From Deltaproteobacteria bacterium (GTDB lineage Bacteria; Desulfobacterota; Syntrophia; Syntrophales; UBA5619), in contig JAMDBG010000124.1 in NCBI GenBank assembly GCA_023487865.1, positions 1 through 11,111 on the forward strand: a stretch of DNA of 11,111 nt. Direction: 5' to 3'. Below the pieces are notes generated by a model. It made no database searches, had not been told where the DNA came from, and was given only the letters and a program-made list of their open reading frames with translations. Position 1 is the stretch's first letter, and the number at the start of each line of letters is the position of its first letter. Made by a program: the position numbers and the translations under genes. This document shows positions 1-6,115 of this stretch, piece by piece.

Positions 1-119
1 TGGGCGTCTTCTCCGATAGAACCAGTATGGAGAGAATCCTCTATGCCATCTTCGCCCATGAAAACTTTAAAAATAAAACCGGAGGCCCCTTCCTTCTCTC
101 ACTGACACAAAACTCTTGA
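1..119 (+). CDS. 3' end of an unidentified gene (partial, runs off left edge)
   Basis: The third forward frame is open from the window edge to a TGA at 117-119. It encodes 38 residues ending in SLTQNS. The stretch SMERILYAIFAHENF looks like folded protein, and the other two forward frames make less protein-like sense. The tail faintly resembles the C-terminus of a transposase, but I cannot name a family. No start codon or domain is visible inside the window. It is followed by about 150 bp before the next gene on the same strand. The call rests only on an open, plausible reading frame, so confidence is moderate to low. Confidence 0.4.
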   Translation, partial: GVFSDRTSMERILYAIFAHENFKNKTGGPFLLSLTQNS

Positions 120-272
120 CGTTACCACGGTTCAGGGGCCCAATTTTCCCTTGACGGATGGATGTCTTATCCATTACCCTCGCCGAACATAACAAAATGA
201 TTCTCGGCAAGTCGGAACGTTCCGCTGCCAACCGCAACATAGCTGCCTCTCAATGCGGGCGAAAGGGTTTTG

Positions 273-1004
273 ATGTTCAAAAAATACCGGTACGCCATAT
301 CAGGGCAAATGCAGACCCTCCTGTGCTGGATGATCCGGCTTTACTCCTGGACGTTCCGTCTGACCGTCGAGAATGAAGAGCCGTGGATGAGCCATCTGCG
401 GGAGGGCGGCAGGGTCCTTCTCTGTGTGTGGCATCAGCAGTTTTTTGCCGCCATCCGGTATTTCAAATCCTATGAATCTTTTCAGCCCTCCCTCATGATC
501 AGCCAAAGCCAGGACGGGGACATCATCGCCCGGATCGCCCGGCAGCAGGGCTGGCACCCCGTCCGTGGTTCTTCATCGCGGGACGGAGGGAAGGCCATGA
601 AAGAGATCATCGAAAGGTTAAGCCAGTCGAGGCTGGCGGGCCATATCGTGGATGGACCCAGAGGACCGGCGGGCGTTGTCAAGGCCGGCGCAATCAGCAT
701 CGCGCGAGCCACGGAGGCCGTCGTCGTCCCTTTTTACACCTCCGCCGACAGGGCCTGGTATTTCAAAAGCTGGGACCGGTTCATGCTCCCGAAGCCCTTT
801 GCCCGCGTGACCCTCCGTTTTGGAGAAATGATGCGCTTCCCCGCGGACGGGGAGGCGTGTCTTTTTGAAAGCCAGCGTGCAGAGCTGGAAAGAGTCATGC
901 GGACCGGCCTTATCGGCCCTTTGGCTGGAGCGGCGTCGGCTGGACCCACCGGTTCTTGTCCCCCTCATAGAACCACTTGTCCGGAAAACCGCGATGCCGG
1001 ATGA
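273..1004 (+). CDS. DUF374-family lysophospholipid acyltransferase-like protein (aberrant C-terminus)
   Basis: The 243-residue product matches the DUF374 branch of the LPLAT acyltransferase superfamily, thought to act on lipid A or other envelope lipids. Family landmarks are a hydrophobic N-terminal segment (about residues 13-32), VWHQQFF with His54 where classical acyltransferases carry HxxxxD, the serine-rich loop GSSSRDGGKA (99-108), DGPRGP (127-132), and SWDRFMLPKPF (166-176). I prefer ATG 273 over the adjacent TTG 270 because AAGGG lies about 6 bases upstream. Homology appears to fade after about residue 210. The last 30 or so residues (rich in Gly, Pro, Thr, Cys) are the antisense reading of the convergent J-domain gene, which overlaps it at 910-1004. 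The natural end was therefore probably lost or shifted. The substrate is not predictable from sequence. Confidence 0.82.
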   Translation: MFKKYRYAISGQMQTLLCWMIRLYSWTFRLTVENEEPWMSHLREGGRVLLCVWHQQFFAAIRYFKSYESFQPSLMISQSQDGDIIARIARQQGWHPVRGSSSRDGGKAMKEIIERLSQSRLAGHIVDGPRGPAGVVKAGAISIARATEAVVVPFYTSADRAWYFKSWDRFMLPKPFARVTLRFGEMMRFPADGEACLFESQRAELERVMRTGLIGPLAGAASAGPTGSCPPHRTTCPENRDAG

Positions 1005-1245
1005 AGTTTGGATTTTCCGACCAGCGGATCAGGTCCTCATACGCCTGGTGGATCTTCCGGAACATTCCCGCGTCGCCTCCGATGTCGGGGTGGTGGATCT
1101 TGACCTGCCTTCGGTAGGCGTTCCTGACGATCTTCCGGAGTTCCGGGGAATTGAGGCTGGACTTTTCCAGATTGAGGTAGACCAACGAGGCCGGCGTGAT
1201 GTTCGGGGTGTGGACAATCGGCGGTTTGACGGACTGCGGCGGCAC
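910..1245 (-). CDS. Short J-domain (DnaJ-like) protein, probably a fragment
   Basis: This frame encodes a recognisable J domain: a helix II-like stretch (LRKIVRNAYRRQVKIH), the HPD motif (HHPDIGG) that stimulates Hsp70 ATPase, and a helix III-like stretch (MFRKIHQAYEDLIRW). A basic and aromatic tail with DKWFYEGDKNRWVQP follows, then TAA at 910-912. The only start available to give 111 residues is GTG 1245, and no Shine-Dalgarno lies before it. The frame stays open upstream to a TGA at 1326-1324 and reads sensibly (RYFASLHVLNQAVLNH), so the original protein was probably longer and has lost its beginning. It overlaps the atoE frame on the same strand and the acyltransferase 3' end on the other. 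It could be an expressed small co-chaperone or, more likely, the C-terminal relic of a larger J protein. The domain is certain; gene integrity is not. Confidence 0.6.
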   Translation of the reverse strand: MPPQSVKPPIVHTPNITPASLVYLNLEKSSLNSPELRKIVRNAYRRQVKIHHPDIGGDAGMFRKIHQAYEDLIRWSENPNFIRHRGFPDKWFYEGDKNRWVQPTPLQPKGR

Positions 1246-1939
1246 ATGGTTCAGGACGGCCTGATTCAGAACGTGAAGTGAGGCGAAATACCGCTTCTTT
1301 CTCCTCCCCTTTCTTCGGATGCATCAGGGGACCGATGATCGTCATAAAGACGAGAACCGCCAGGGCAAGAAGGAGGTTGAAGGGGTGAAAGATTGTTTCG
1401 GTGATCGGAATGATACCGATATCCTTTTCGAGAAAGTGTTTGGGGGTCGCAACAAGCAGCGGTGCCGAGGCGGAAAGCCCCGAATGCCAGAACGTTCCCA
1501 GTCCCAGATAGGCAGTGGCGACCAGGAGCCGGTAGTCCACGCCTCGTTGTTTCTTGACCATGAAACGGACGAAGACCGCCGAGCCGACGATGCTGAGGCC
1601 CCAATTGATCCAGGCAAGCCCCATGGAGACCAGCGCCATCAGGGCGATGCACCCCTTTGGACTTTTGGGCAGGCCAGCCAGGGCGTTCAGCAATCTGCTG
1701 AAGATGGGGGTTGTGGCGAGGATGTAGCCTGTCATGATGATCAGACACATCTGCATGCCGAAGGAAAGGAGGACCCAGAAACCGTTCCCCCAGTGTTGAA
1801 TCAATTGATAAGCCGATGATTTCGTGAAGAACAATCCCAGAAAATAAGCGACAATCGTCAGTATGACCGCGATCACCCAGGCATCCGGCACCCAACGGGT
1901 ACTCCATCGGGTGCTGGTCGAAGCAAGTTTCTGTAACAT
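1037..1939 (-). pseudogene. atoE: Truncated short-chain fatty acid transporter (AtoE family)
   Basis: The first ~215 residues match the N-terminal half of AtoE/SCFA transporters, inner-membrane carriers of short-chain fatty acids such as acetoacetate and butyrate that are normally about 440-470 residues long. Landmarks are RWVPDAWVIAVILT, GNGFWVLLSFGMQMCLIIMTG, AWINWGLSIVG, and GLSASAPLLVATP, with about six hydrophobic segments. The match stops near base 1290, after the loop HPKKGEEKEAV. The remaining ~85 residues to the stop at 1037 are hydrophilic, Arg/Pro-rich and frame-shifted relative to the J-domain gene below, so they are not native sequence. The C-terminal half of the transporter is missing. 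Start ATG 1939 has AGGAGG five bases upstream; GTG 1945 lies inside that signal. The 5' end looks fully functional, which suggests recent loss. A functional half-transporter is unlikely. Confidence 0.75.
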
Positions 1940-2056
1940 ATCCACCTCCTAACATGGTTAATGCCATTGATGAATGAATCTGTTACGATATTGCTGTCCA
2001 CGGATCTGCAGGAATGGTTCAGATAAGCTGTAGGCTCAGTCGAATCGGCTGACCGA

Positions 2057-2068
2057 ATCACCTCCTTT
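2057..2068 (-). promoter_or_regulatory. Orphan strong Shine-Dalgarno-like sequence
   Basis: Read on the minus strand this is AAAGGAGGTGAT, a 12-base match to the ideal complement of the 16S rRNA 3' end. No ATG, GTG or TTG sits at a normal distance after it. The only start is a GTG overlapping the signal itself, opening a 62-codon frame that runs out of frame into atoE and looks non-coding. It may be the leftover translation start of a lost gene. Confidence 0.35.
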
Positions 2069-2114
2069 CCCGTGATGAAAAACTCAACTGAACCTCTGAC
2101 GTAACCCCCGTAGC

Positions 2115-2132
2115 CTCTTTACAGAAAAAGAG
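2115..2132. repeat. Inverted repeat (6-bp stem)
   Basis: CTCTTT (2115-2120) and AAAGAG (2127-2132) are perfect complements around a six-base loop, acagaa. It overlaps the tail of the attenuator-like hairpin at 2125-2161, so on the minus strand the two structures would compete. This is a visible inverted repeat; a function is only conjecture. Confidence 0.35.
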
Positions 2133-2161
2133 CGCCTTCGGGGGGCGGGACCGCTATGCTC
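2125..2161 (-). terminator. Possible attenuator/terminator in the atoE leader
   Basis: On the minus strand GAGC at 2161-2158 can pair with GCTC at 2133-2130, enclosing a CGCC/GGCG stem with a seven-base loop, and five T residues follow (2129-2125). The stems are short and interrupted. It lies between the promoter-like site at 2241-2269 and the atoE start at 1939, where an attenuator would be expected. It is weak evidence on its own. Confidence 0.25.
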
Positions 2162-2204
2162 GCCGAATGGAAGATGACAGGTTAAAGCGGGCCCAAGGAG
2201 TGGA

Positions 2205-2228
2205 AGGCTTCCCTTCGGGGAAGGCGAG
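2205..2228. repeat. Inverted repeat with UUCG-type loop
   Basis: CTTCCC and GGGAAG form a perfect six-base-pair stem around TTCG on the plus strand, within about 2208-2223. There is no T-run on either side, so it is not a canonical terminator. It lies just downstream of the minus-strand promoter-like site and would sit at the very start of that transcript. Confidence 0.4.
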
Positions 2229-2240
2229 CGAGTGAGGCAT

Positions 2241-2269
2241 ACTATAAAAGAAAAAGCACGTCAAGTCGA
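2241..2269 (-). promoter_or_regulatory. Sigma-70-like promoter reading toward the atoE remnant
   Basis: On the minus strand TCGACT (2269-2264) and TATAGT (2246-2241) are separated by exactly 17 bases. They match the -35 consensus at 4 of 6 and the -10 consensus at 5 of 6 positions. Transcription would start near 2234, giving an unusually long leader of about 295 bases before the atoE ATG at 1939. Confidence 0.4.
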
Positions 2270-2282
2270 TTGTATGTTGCGT

Positions 2283-2327
2283 CCCGGCACCGGTGACGAC
2301 AACTGCCTTGCCGGACAGGCCTAACAT
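2283..2327 (-). pseudogene. Possible N-terminal remnant of a short-chain dehydrogenase/reductase
   Basis: From an ATG at 2327 the minus strand reads MLGLSGKAVVVTGAG, which is very close to the usual start of SDR-family enzymes (L-x-G-K-x-x-V-V-T-G-A-G, the first part of the TGxxxGxG nucleotide-binding loop). The expected GIG continuation is absent; the frame goes on as TQHTIDLT and then low-quality sequence. Only about 15 codons resemble the family, so chance is possible. If real, it is the stump of a gene that lay just downstream of aor. Confidence 0.25.
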
Positions 2328-2347
2328 TTGGCAGGGCATCCTGTCCG
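2312..2347. repeat. 8-bp inverted repeat downstream of aor
   Basis: CGGACAGG (2312-2319) and CCTGTCCG (2340-2347) are perfect complements separated by 20 bases. The repeat begins 28 bases past the aor stop and surrounds the ATG of the possible SDR remnant. No T-run follows, so it is not a canonical terminator. It could be an RNA stem at the 3' end of the aor message or an operator-like palindrome. Confidence 0.4.
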
Positions 2348-2350
2348 TTC

Positions 2351-2370
2351 GTAAAACTCCCCTGAAGGGA
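2351..2370 (-). terminator. Weak terminator-like hairpin after aor
   Basis: On the minus strand, immediately after the aor stop codon, TCCC and GGGA can pair around a five-base loop and are followed by GTTTT. The stem is only four base pairs, so termination would be weak. It is the only intrinsic-terminator candidate close to the aor stop. Confidence 0.25.
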
Positions 2371-2374
2371 ATCG

Positions 2375-4207
2375 TCAAAGCCCCAATTGCCGGAGCTTTT
2401 CAGGCGTCGGCCGGCCCTCTTCGCTCCAGCCCCGGACGGCGTAATAGTCTGCAAGCAGTCGTCCCATGGGCGGCAACTGGGTGGTGATCCCCTCCCCCTT
2501 GCGGTTGTGCGTCAAAAAGCGGGGGGGAAGGAAATCATCCTTGCGGCTGACGCCCAGGCGGGTGTTGAACAGCCGTTTGAGAGTGAAGATCCTCTCTCCG
2601 AGCGTCATCAGTTCTCCGATATCCACCTGCCGGCCGGTGATCAGGTTGTACCAGTCGACGATGTTCGTGGCCGTCACGGCCTTTCCTACCTGGGTAAAGC
2701 GACAGATGATCAGGGTGTCGTTCATGGTCTGATAGGTCTGCAGCCTGGCGGTCATCTCGGCCGTGCCTTCCACCTGACAGGAAGGGTGGGGCTTTTCGAT
2801 GCCGATTTCGGACATGAACAGTGCCAGCTCGTAAGGATGGCTCCAGCTCGCGTTGTGGCAGGCGCCGCGGGCCGCAGTGCCGTAAGACAGGGCCTGGCTC
2901 CAGAACCGCCGCGGATCATGGGCTGAGGGCTCGAGGCCCTTGACATGCATCGCGAATTCGATGGCGTTGCGTCCCAGGGCGCGGGCCATGCGCAGAACCC
3001 CTTCGCCCATGAGTTCCCCAATCCCCTGACGAAGACCTATTTTCCGTGTCATCTCCACCAGGGCCTCGCCGCTGCCCCAGCGAAGTTCGATCCCGTCCGT
3101 ATCCGCGATCGTGATCAACCCCTTTTCGAACGCCTCCATGGCAAAGGCGATCACCGACCCGGTGGACATGGTATCAAGCCCGTAACGGTTGCACAGGTCG
3201 TTGGCCTTGCAGATGGCGGCCAGATCCTGGACCAGGCACTCGCCGCCCATGGTGCCGATGGTTTCATATTCGGGGCCCTCGCCGTCCACGGGCCCATAAG
3301 GTCCATCGTCGATCCGGATATGACGGCCGCAGGCGATGGGGCATTGCAGACAGGCGGTTCGCCCCTTCAGGATAGTGTCGTGCATGGTGACCCCGGAAAT
3401 CTTGACCGCGTCGGCCCAGCGGCTGGAGCGCCAGTTCTGGAGGGGGAAATTGCCCAGCTTCTCGTAATTTTCCACGCCGCCCGAAGTTCCGTATTTGCCG
3501 AAGGTCTCAGTCACCTTCCGGACATGGGGCAGGATGGTCTTCATCTGTTCCCTGAGGCCATCCTCATGGGCCTGTATGGTCTTCCGGGTTCCGAAGGCGA
3601 CCATGGCCTTGAGGTTCTTCGAACCCATGACCGCGCCCAGTCCGCACCGCGCCGCCTGCCGGACGATCGTTCCCACATGGGGAATGCCGGCGATCCGGGC
3701 CAACCGCTCACCGGCAGGACCGATCACCGCGACGCTGGCCTTATCCGTCGTCTGCCCCTTGAGCCACTGGGCCGACTCGATGGAATCCTTGCCCATGACG
3801 GGATGTGCGTCCCGGATCTCCACCCCGCCGTCGTGGATCCACAGATAAACCGGCTTATCGGCCTTCCCCGTCACGGCAATCCCGTCGTATCCGGATTTTT
3901 TGAAATGGACCGCCCATGAGCCGCCGACATTCGACTCGCCCAGGATCCCCGTGAGCGGCGAGAGTCCCATGACATGATGCCGGCTCGAAGAGGGGACCCG
4001 GCTGTCGGTGAAGGGGCCGGTCATTGCCGCCAGGATATTCTCCGGTCCGAGGGGATCGGTATCGGCGGTTGTCTCGTCATAGAGCAATCTCACTCCCAAA
4101 CCGACACCGCCGACGTATTTTTCCAGAAAGGAATCGTCCAGGTCCTGAACCTCGATCTTACGCCTGGTCAAATCGATCCGTAATATCTTCTTGTGGTAGC
4201 CGAACAT
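2375..4207 (-). CDS. aor: Tungsten-type aldehyde:ferredoxin oxidoreductase
   Basis: The 610-residue product is a full-length member of the AOR family. These enzymes contain a bis-pterin tungsten (or molybdenum) centre and a [4Fe-4S] cluster and convert aldehydes to carboxylic acids, or the reverse, with ferredoxin. Cluster ligands are visible as C286-x2-C289-x3-C293 (ACLQCPIACG) and C502 (DTLIICRF), the standard AOR spacing. Pterin-binding segments are recognisable: VGGVGLGVRLLYD near the start, RCGLGAVMGSKNLKAM (188-202), GPEYET (311-316) with the expected active-site Glu313, and YGTAARGACHNA (442-453) with His451. There is no signal peptide, so it is cytoplasmic. I chose ATG 4207 over the in-frame GTG 4210 because GGAAAGAG lies at a better distance. 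The gene begins 18 bases after the moaD-like stop, so the two are almost surely co-transcribed. The true substrate cannot be read from sequence. Confidence 0.96.
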   Translation of the reverse strand: MFGYHKKILRIDLTRRKIEVQDLDDSFLEKYVGGVGLGVRLLYDETTADTDPLGPENILAAMTGPFTDSRVPSSSRHHVMGLSPLTGILGESNVGGSWAVHFKKSGYDGIAVTGKADKPVYLWIHDGGVEIRDAHPVMGKDSIESAQWLKGQTTDKASVAVIGPAGERLARIAGIPHVGTIVRQAARCGLGAVMGSKNLKAMVAFGTRKTIQAHEDGLREQMKTILPHVRKVTETFGKYGTSGGVENYEKLGNFPLQNWRSSRWADAVKISGVTMHDTILKGRTACLQCPIACGRHIRIDDGPYGPVDGEGPEYETIGTMGGECLVQDLAAICKANDLCNRYGLDTMSTGSVIAFAMEAFEKGLITIADTDGIELRWGSGEALVEMTRKIGLRQGIGELMGEGVLRMARALGRNAIEFAMHVKGLEPSAHDPRRFWSQALSYGTAARGACHNASWSHPYELALFMSEIGIEKPHPSCQVEGTAEMTARLQTYQTMNDTLIICRFTQVGKAVTATNIVDWYNLITGRQVDIGELMTLGERIFTLKRLFNTRLGVSRKDDFLPPRFLTHNRKGEGITTQLPPMGRLLADYYAVRGWSEEGRPTPEKLRQLGL

Positions 4208-4225
4208 CACATTTTCTCTTTCCGG

Positions 4226-4489
4226 TCAGCCGCCCGTTGCCGGCAGCAGAACTTTTATTGTTTCATCATTGTCGATCATGTCATCGAGCTTCAGGAGTCG
4301 CGCCTTGCTGAAAAACATGACATGGGCCCGGAGTTCGACATCGGAAACCGAATGGTCGTGGTGGATCATCTTGATGAGGTCGGGGGGAAATCGGCCGATC
4401 AGCGTCCGCAAGCAGACGGGGCCCGAAATCGAAAATTCGAGTTCCTTTCCTGCCACTTTGGTAAAAGGATCGGAAAAGAGAAACCGCAT
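4226..4489 (-). CDS. MoaD/ThiS-like sulfur-carrier protein paired with AOR
   Basis: The 87-residue product has a short beta-grasp layout that ends in LLPATGG. A terminal Gly-Gly is the hallmark of MoaD-type carriers, which are adenylated and thiocarboxylated there to deliver sulfur to molybdopterin. It begins MRFLFSDPF, as expected for the first strand. An in-frame ATG at 4579 would add 30 residues, but it lies within a promoter-like element and lacks a ribosome site, so I favour ATG 4489 (GAGGG about 9 bases upstream). It lies directly before aor in one unit, as MoaD homologues commonly do beside tungsten AORs, which implies service to the W-pterin cofactor of that enzyme. The middle (HHDHSVSDVELRAHVMFFSK) is more divergent than housekeeping MoaD, so ThiS or another ubiquitin-like function cannot be fully excluded. 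Confidence 0.8.
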   Translation of the reverse strand: MRFLFSDPFTKVAGKELEFSISGPVCLRTLIGRFPPDLIKMIHHDHSVSDVELRAHVMFFSKARLLKLDDMIDNDETIKVLLPATGG

Positions 4490-4569
4490 CCGGGCTGCCC
4501 TCAGAATGCTTTTTCGTACACTTTCTAGGGACCCTTCGCCCATGAGCGCCGACTCGCTCGAATGGTGCC

Positions 4570-4598
4570 GATATTTCATGATCGGCGCAACTTGTCAA
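4570..4598 (-). promoter_or_regulatory. Promoter-like element upstream of moaD-like/aor
   Basis: The minus strand carries a perfect TTGACA (4598-4593). A poor -10 candidate, AATATC at 4575-4570, follows after 17 bases. If used, transcription would begin near 4560, leaving a leader of about 70 bases before ATG 4489 and excluding the ATG at 4579 as a start. The -35 match is good but the -10 is weak. Confidence 0.35.
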
Positions 4599-4616
4599 TA
4601 AAATAGTTGTGCCTTC

Positions 4617-4645
4617 TTCAAATGAATCTATGGAAAACCTATTGT
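4617..4645 (+). promoter_or_regulatory. Weak promoter-like element toward DUF362 gene
   Basis: TTCAAA (4617-4622) and TATTGT (4640-4645) are separated by 17 bases and each match sigma-70 consensus at 4 of 6 positions. It is the best plus-strand candidate ahead of the terminator hairpin at 4690-4716. Many such matches occur by chance in this AT-rich patch. Confidence 0.25.
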
Positions 4646-4689
4646 ATTCCTTCAGGAAACATCATTTTATTCAGCGGATATGACTGTCG

Positions 4690-4716
4690 GCGGGAGGGAC
4701 CTCCCGCTGTTTCTTT
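4690..4716 (+). terminator. Intrinsic terminator hairpin in DUF362 leader region
   Basis: GCGGGAG (4690-4696) and CTCCCGC (4701-4707) form a perfect seven-base-pair GC-rich stem with a four-base loop, followed by TGTTTCTTT. This fits a rho-independent terminator on the plus strand only; the minus-strand flank lacks T residues. No plus-strand gene precedes it within 3.6 kb, so it probably ends a short leader or small RNA rather than an upstream coding unit. Confidence 0.6.
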
Positions 4717-4907
4717 AAAGGGAAGCGCGGCAAGGGCGACCCTCTTATCCGTGATCTTGCCCGTGTTGCCAATGATGAATGACCCTTGGAGGTGCAATGC
4801 GATGTTGCGGGGGGAACGAATTTCGGATACCATGCGCCGCACAACAGGGAAAAAGGGATGCAGATCCCTCCCCCTGCCACCCAAGCCACCGGAATATAGG
4901 TGAATCC

Positions 4908-6038
4908 ATGTCCCGCGTATTTGTCAGACAGGCGACCTATGAGAGCCGTGTGCTCCGGCCGATGATATTCGAGATGATGGAGGCGATGGGAGGGGCGGAA
5001 ATCCACAAAAACAGCCGCGTCCTGATCAAACCGAACCTCCTCTCCCCAGCCACGCCGCAGCAGGCGATTCTGACCCATCCTGCCGTCATCCGGTTCGTCG
5101 TGGAATACGTTCTTGAAAAGGGAGCGCAGCCGCTCATCGCCGACAGTCCCGCGATCGGCTCCTTCGAGACGATCCTCAGGCGAAACGGCATTCTCGACGC
5201 CCTTAGAGGCTGTGACTGCGAATGCCGGCCGTTTCAGAATTCAGTCGGGGTCGATGTCGGCGAACCATTCGGTGCGATCGACATTGCCGAGGAGGCCGTC
5301 CGGGCGGACGTGATCGTGAACCTCGCCAAGCTCAAGACCCACAGCCAGATGCTCCTCACCCTCGCGGTCAAAAACCTCTTCGGCTGCATCATCGGTTACC
5401 GGAAACCGGAGTGGCATATGCGGGCGGGCGTCGACAGGCAAATGTTCGCCCGGCTCCTCGTCCAAATCGGCCGGACGCTGAAGCCGTCGTTCAACCTCCT
5501 CGACGGTATCCTGGCCTTGGAGGGGGATGGACCGGGGCGGGGGGGAATTCCGAGGCAGGTCGGTCTCCTCGTGGCCGGGCGCGATCCCTTTGCCGTCGAT
5601 CTCGCCGTCTGCCGGATGCTGGGCCTTGATCAGGAAAAGGTTCCGCTCCTGAAGGCCGCCGCAGAGAATAACGGACCCCTGCCCGAGCCGGAGATCGATG
5701 GGACACTGCCTGCGATCCGGGATTTCCGGCTTCCCTGCCTCACACCGCTCATCTACGGTCCGCGGTTTCTGCACGCCTTCGTCCGGCGACAGCTCCTCCG
5801 GCGGCCGGTCTGCGACGGGGGGCTCTGCCGGCTGTGCGGAGAATGTTGGAAGATCTGTCCCGCCGGGGCGATAACGCCGGAAGACAAGCCGCTCTGGTTC
5901 GATTATAACCGCTGCATCCGTTGTTACTGCTGTATCGAGATCTGCCCCTTCGGCGCCCTCCGTACCGCCGAGACTCTTGCCGGAAGGATCGTCCGCCGGG
6001 CGGCGGCGATGATCCTCCCGTCCGGTCCGGTGGGATAA
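4908..6038 (+). CDS. DUF362-domain protein with C-terminal 2[4Fe-4S] ferredoxin domain
   Basis: The 376-residue product has an N-terminal DUF362 domain (about residues 1-275), with the family segments VLIKPNLLSP (38-47), ADSP (78-81), NLAKLKTHSQ (138-147) and NLFGCIIGYRKP (156-167). A ferredoxin module follows, with two clusters: C307-x2-C310-x2-C313-x3-C317-P and C336-x2-C339-x2-C342-x3-C346-P. DUF362 proteins have no settled biochemical role, but the two [4Fe-4S] motifs imply low-potential electron transfer. No signal peptide or membrane segment is evident, so it is probably cytoplasmic. I chose ATG 4908 because AGGTG lies five bases upstream and similarity begins there; the frame is open back to 4779 but that extension looks non-coding. 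It diverges from moaD-aor and is followed 77 bases later by ccdA. A role with AOR is only an inference. Confidence 0.88.
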   Translation: MSRVFVRQATYESRVLRPMIFEMMEAMGGAEIHKNSRVLIKPNLLSPATPQQAILTHPAVIRFVVEYVLEKGAQPLIADSPAIGSFETILRRNGILDALRGCDCECRPFQNSVGVDVGEPFGAIDIAEEAVRADVIVNLAKLKTHSQMLLTLAVKNLFGCIIGYRKPEWHMRAGVDRQMFARLLVQIGRTLKPSFNLLDGILALEGDGPGRGGIPRQVGLLVAGRDPFAVDLAVCRMLGLDQEKVPLLKAAAENNGPLPEPEIDGTLPAIRDFRLPCLTPLIYGPRFLHAFVRRQLLRRPVCDGGLCRLCGECWKICPAGAITPEDKPLWFDYNRCIRCYCCIEICPFGALRTAETLAGRIVRRAAAMILPSGPVG

Positions 6039-6115
6039 AAGGATTTTACCTTTGCTGATGCTTATGCTACTGAACAACGACGATCGAGAAACGGGGCACG
6101 AGAAAGAGGAACGGC

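Larger units (their letters stand above)
1946..2374. other. 429-bp region with no intact gene; structured, with promoter-like signals and possible gene relic
   Basis: No convincing intact gene lies between aor and the atoE remnant, and both flanking genes read on the minus strand. The region holds inverted repeats, a sigma-70-like promoter (2241-2269), a possible attenuator (2125-2161), a very strong unattached Shine-Dalgarno-like sequence (2057-2068), and a 15-codon fragment resembling the start of a short-chain dehydrogenase (2283-2327). It may be a decayed gene plus a long leader for atoE. Parts also have the look of a dispersed intergenic repeat, which I cannot test here. Confidence 0.6.
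4490..4907. other. Divergent intergenic region between moaD-like and DUF362 genes
   Basis: About 420 bases separate the two divergent translation starts. I see no convincing gene in it; the open frames crossing it have no coding character. It contains a consensus-like -35 on the minus strand (4593-4598), a weak plus-strand promoter (4617-4645), an inverted repeat ATTCCTTCAGGAA near 4646-4659, a strong plus-strand terminator hairpin (4690-4716), and GGCAAG/CTTGCC arms around 4729-4765 that could form a second structure. Confidence 0.6.

Noticed and set aside
2051..2070. Plus-strand match to the 3' end of 16S rRNA
   Set aside because: Only 11-12 bases match and the preceding 16S helix sequence is absent. 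It is better read as a Shine-Dalgarno-like sequence on the other strand.
2145..2157. GCGGTCCCGCC on the minus strand, reminiscent of a conserved cobalamin-riboswitch segment
   Set aside because: The expected flanking CACTGTAA and B12-box elements are missing. The match is itself a simple GC palindrome, so I do not call a riboswitch.
2945..3919. Open frame of 324 codons on the plus strand opposite aor
   Set aside because: It lies wholly antisense to an unmistakable AOR gene, matches no family I know, and reflects the high GC content at third codon positions.
4779..4907. 43-residue N-terminal extension of the DUF362 protein
   Set aside because: The extension is Cys/Pro-rich and unlike the family, and a proper AGGTG-N5-ATG stands at 4908.
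5241..6077. Open frame of 278 codons on the minus strand opposite the DUF362 gene
   Set aside because: Its composition is Pro/Arg/Asp-rich shadow sequence; the plus strand encodes two intact ferredoxin motifs.
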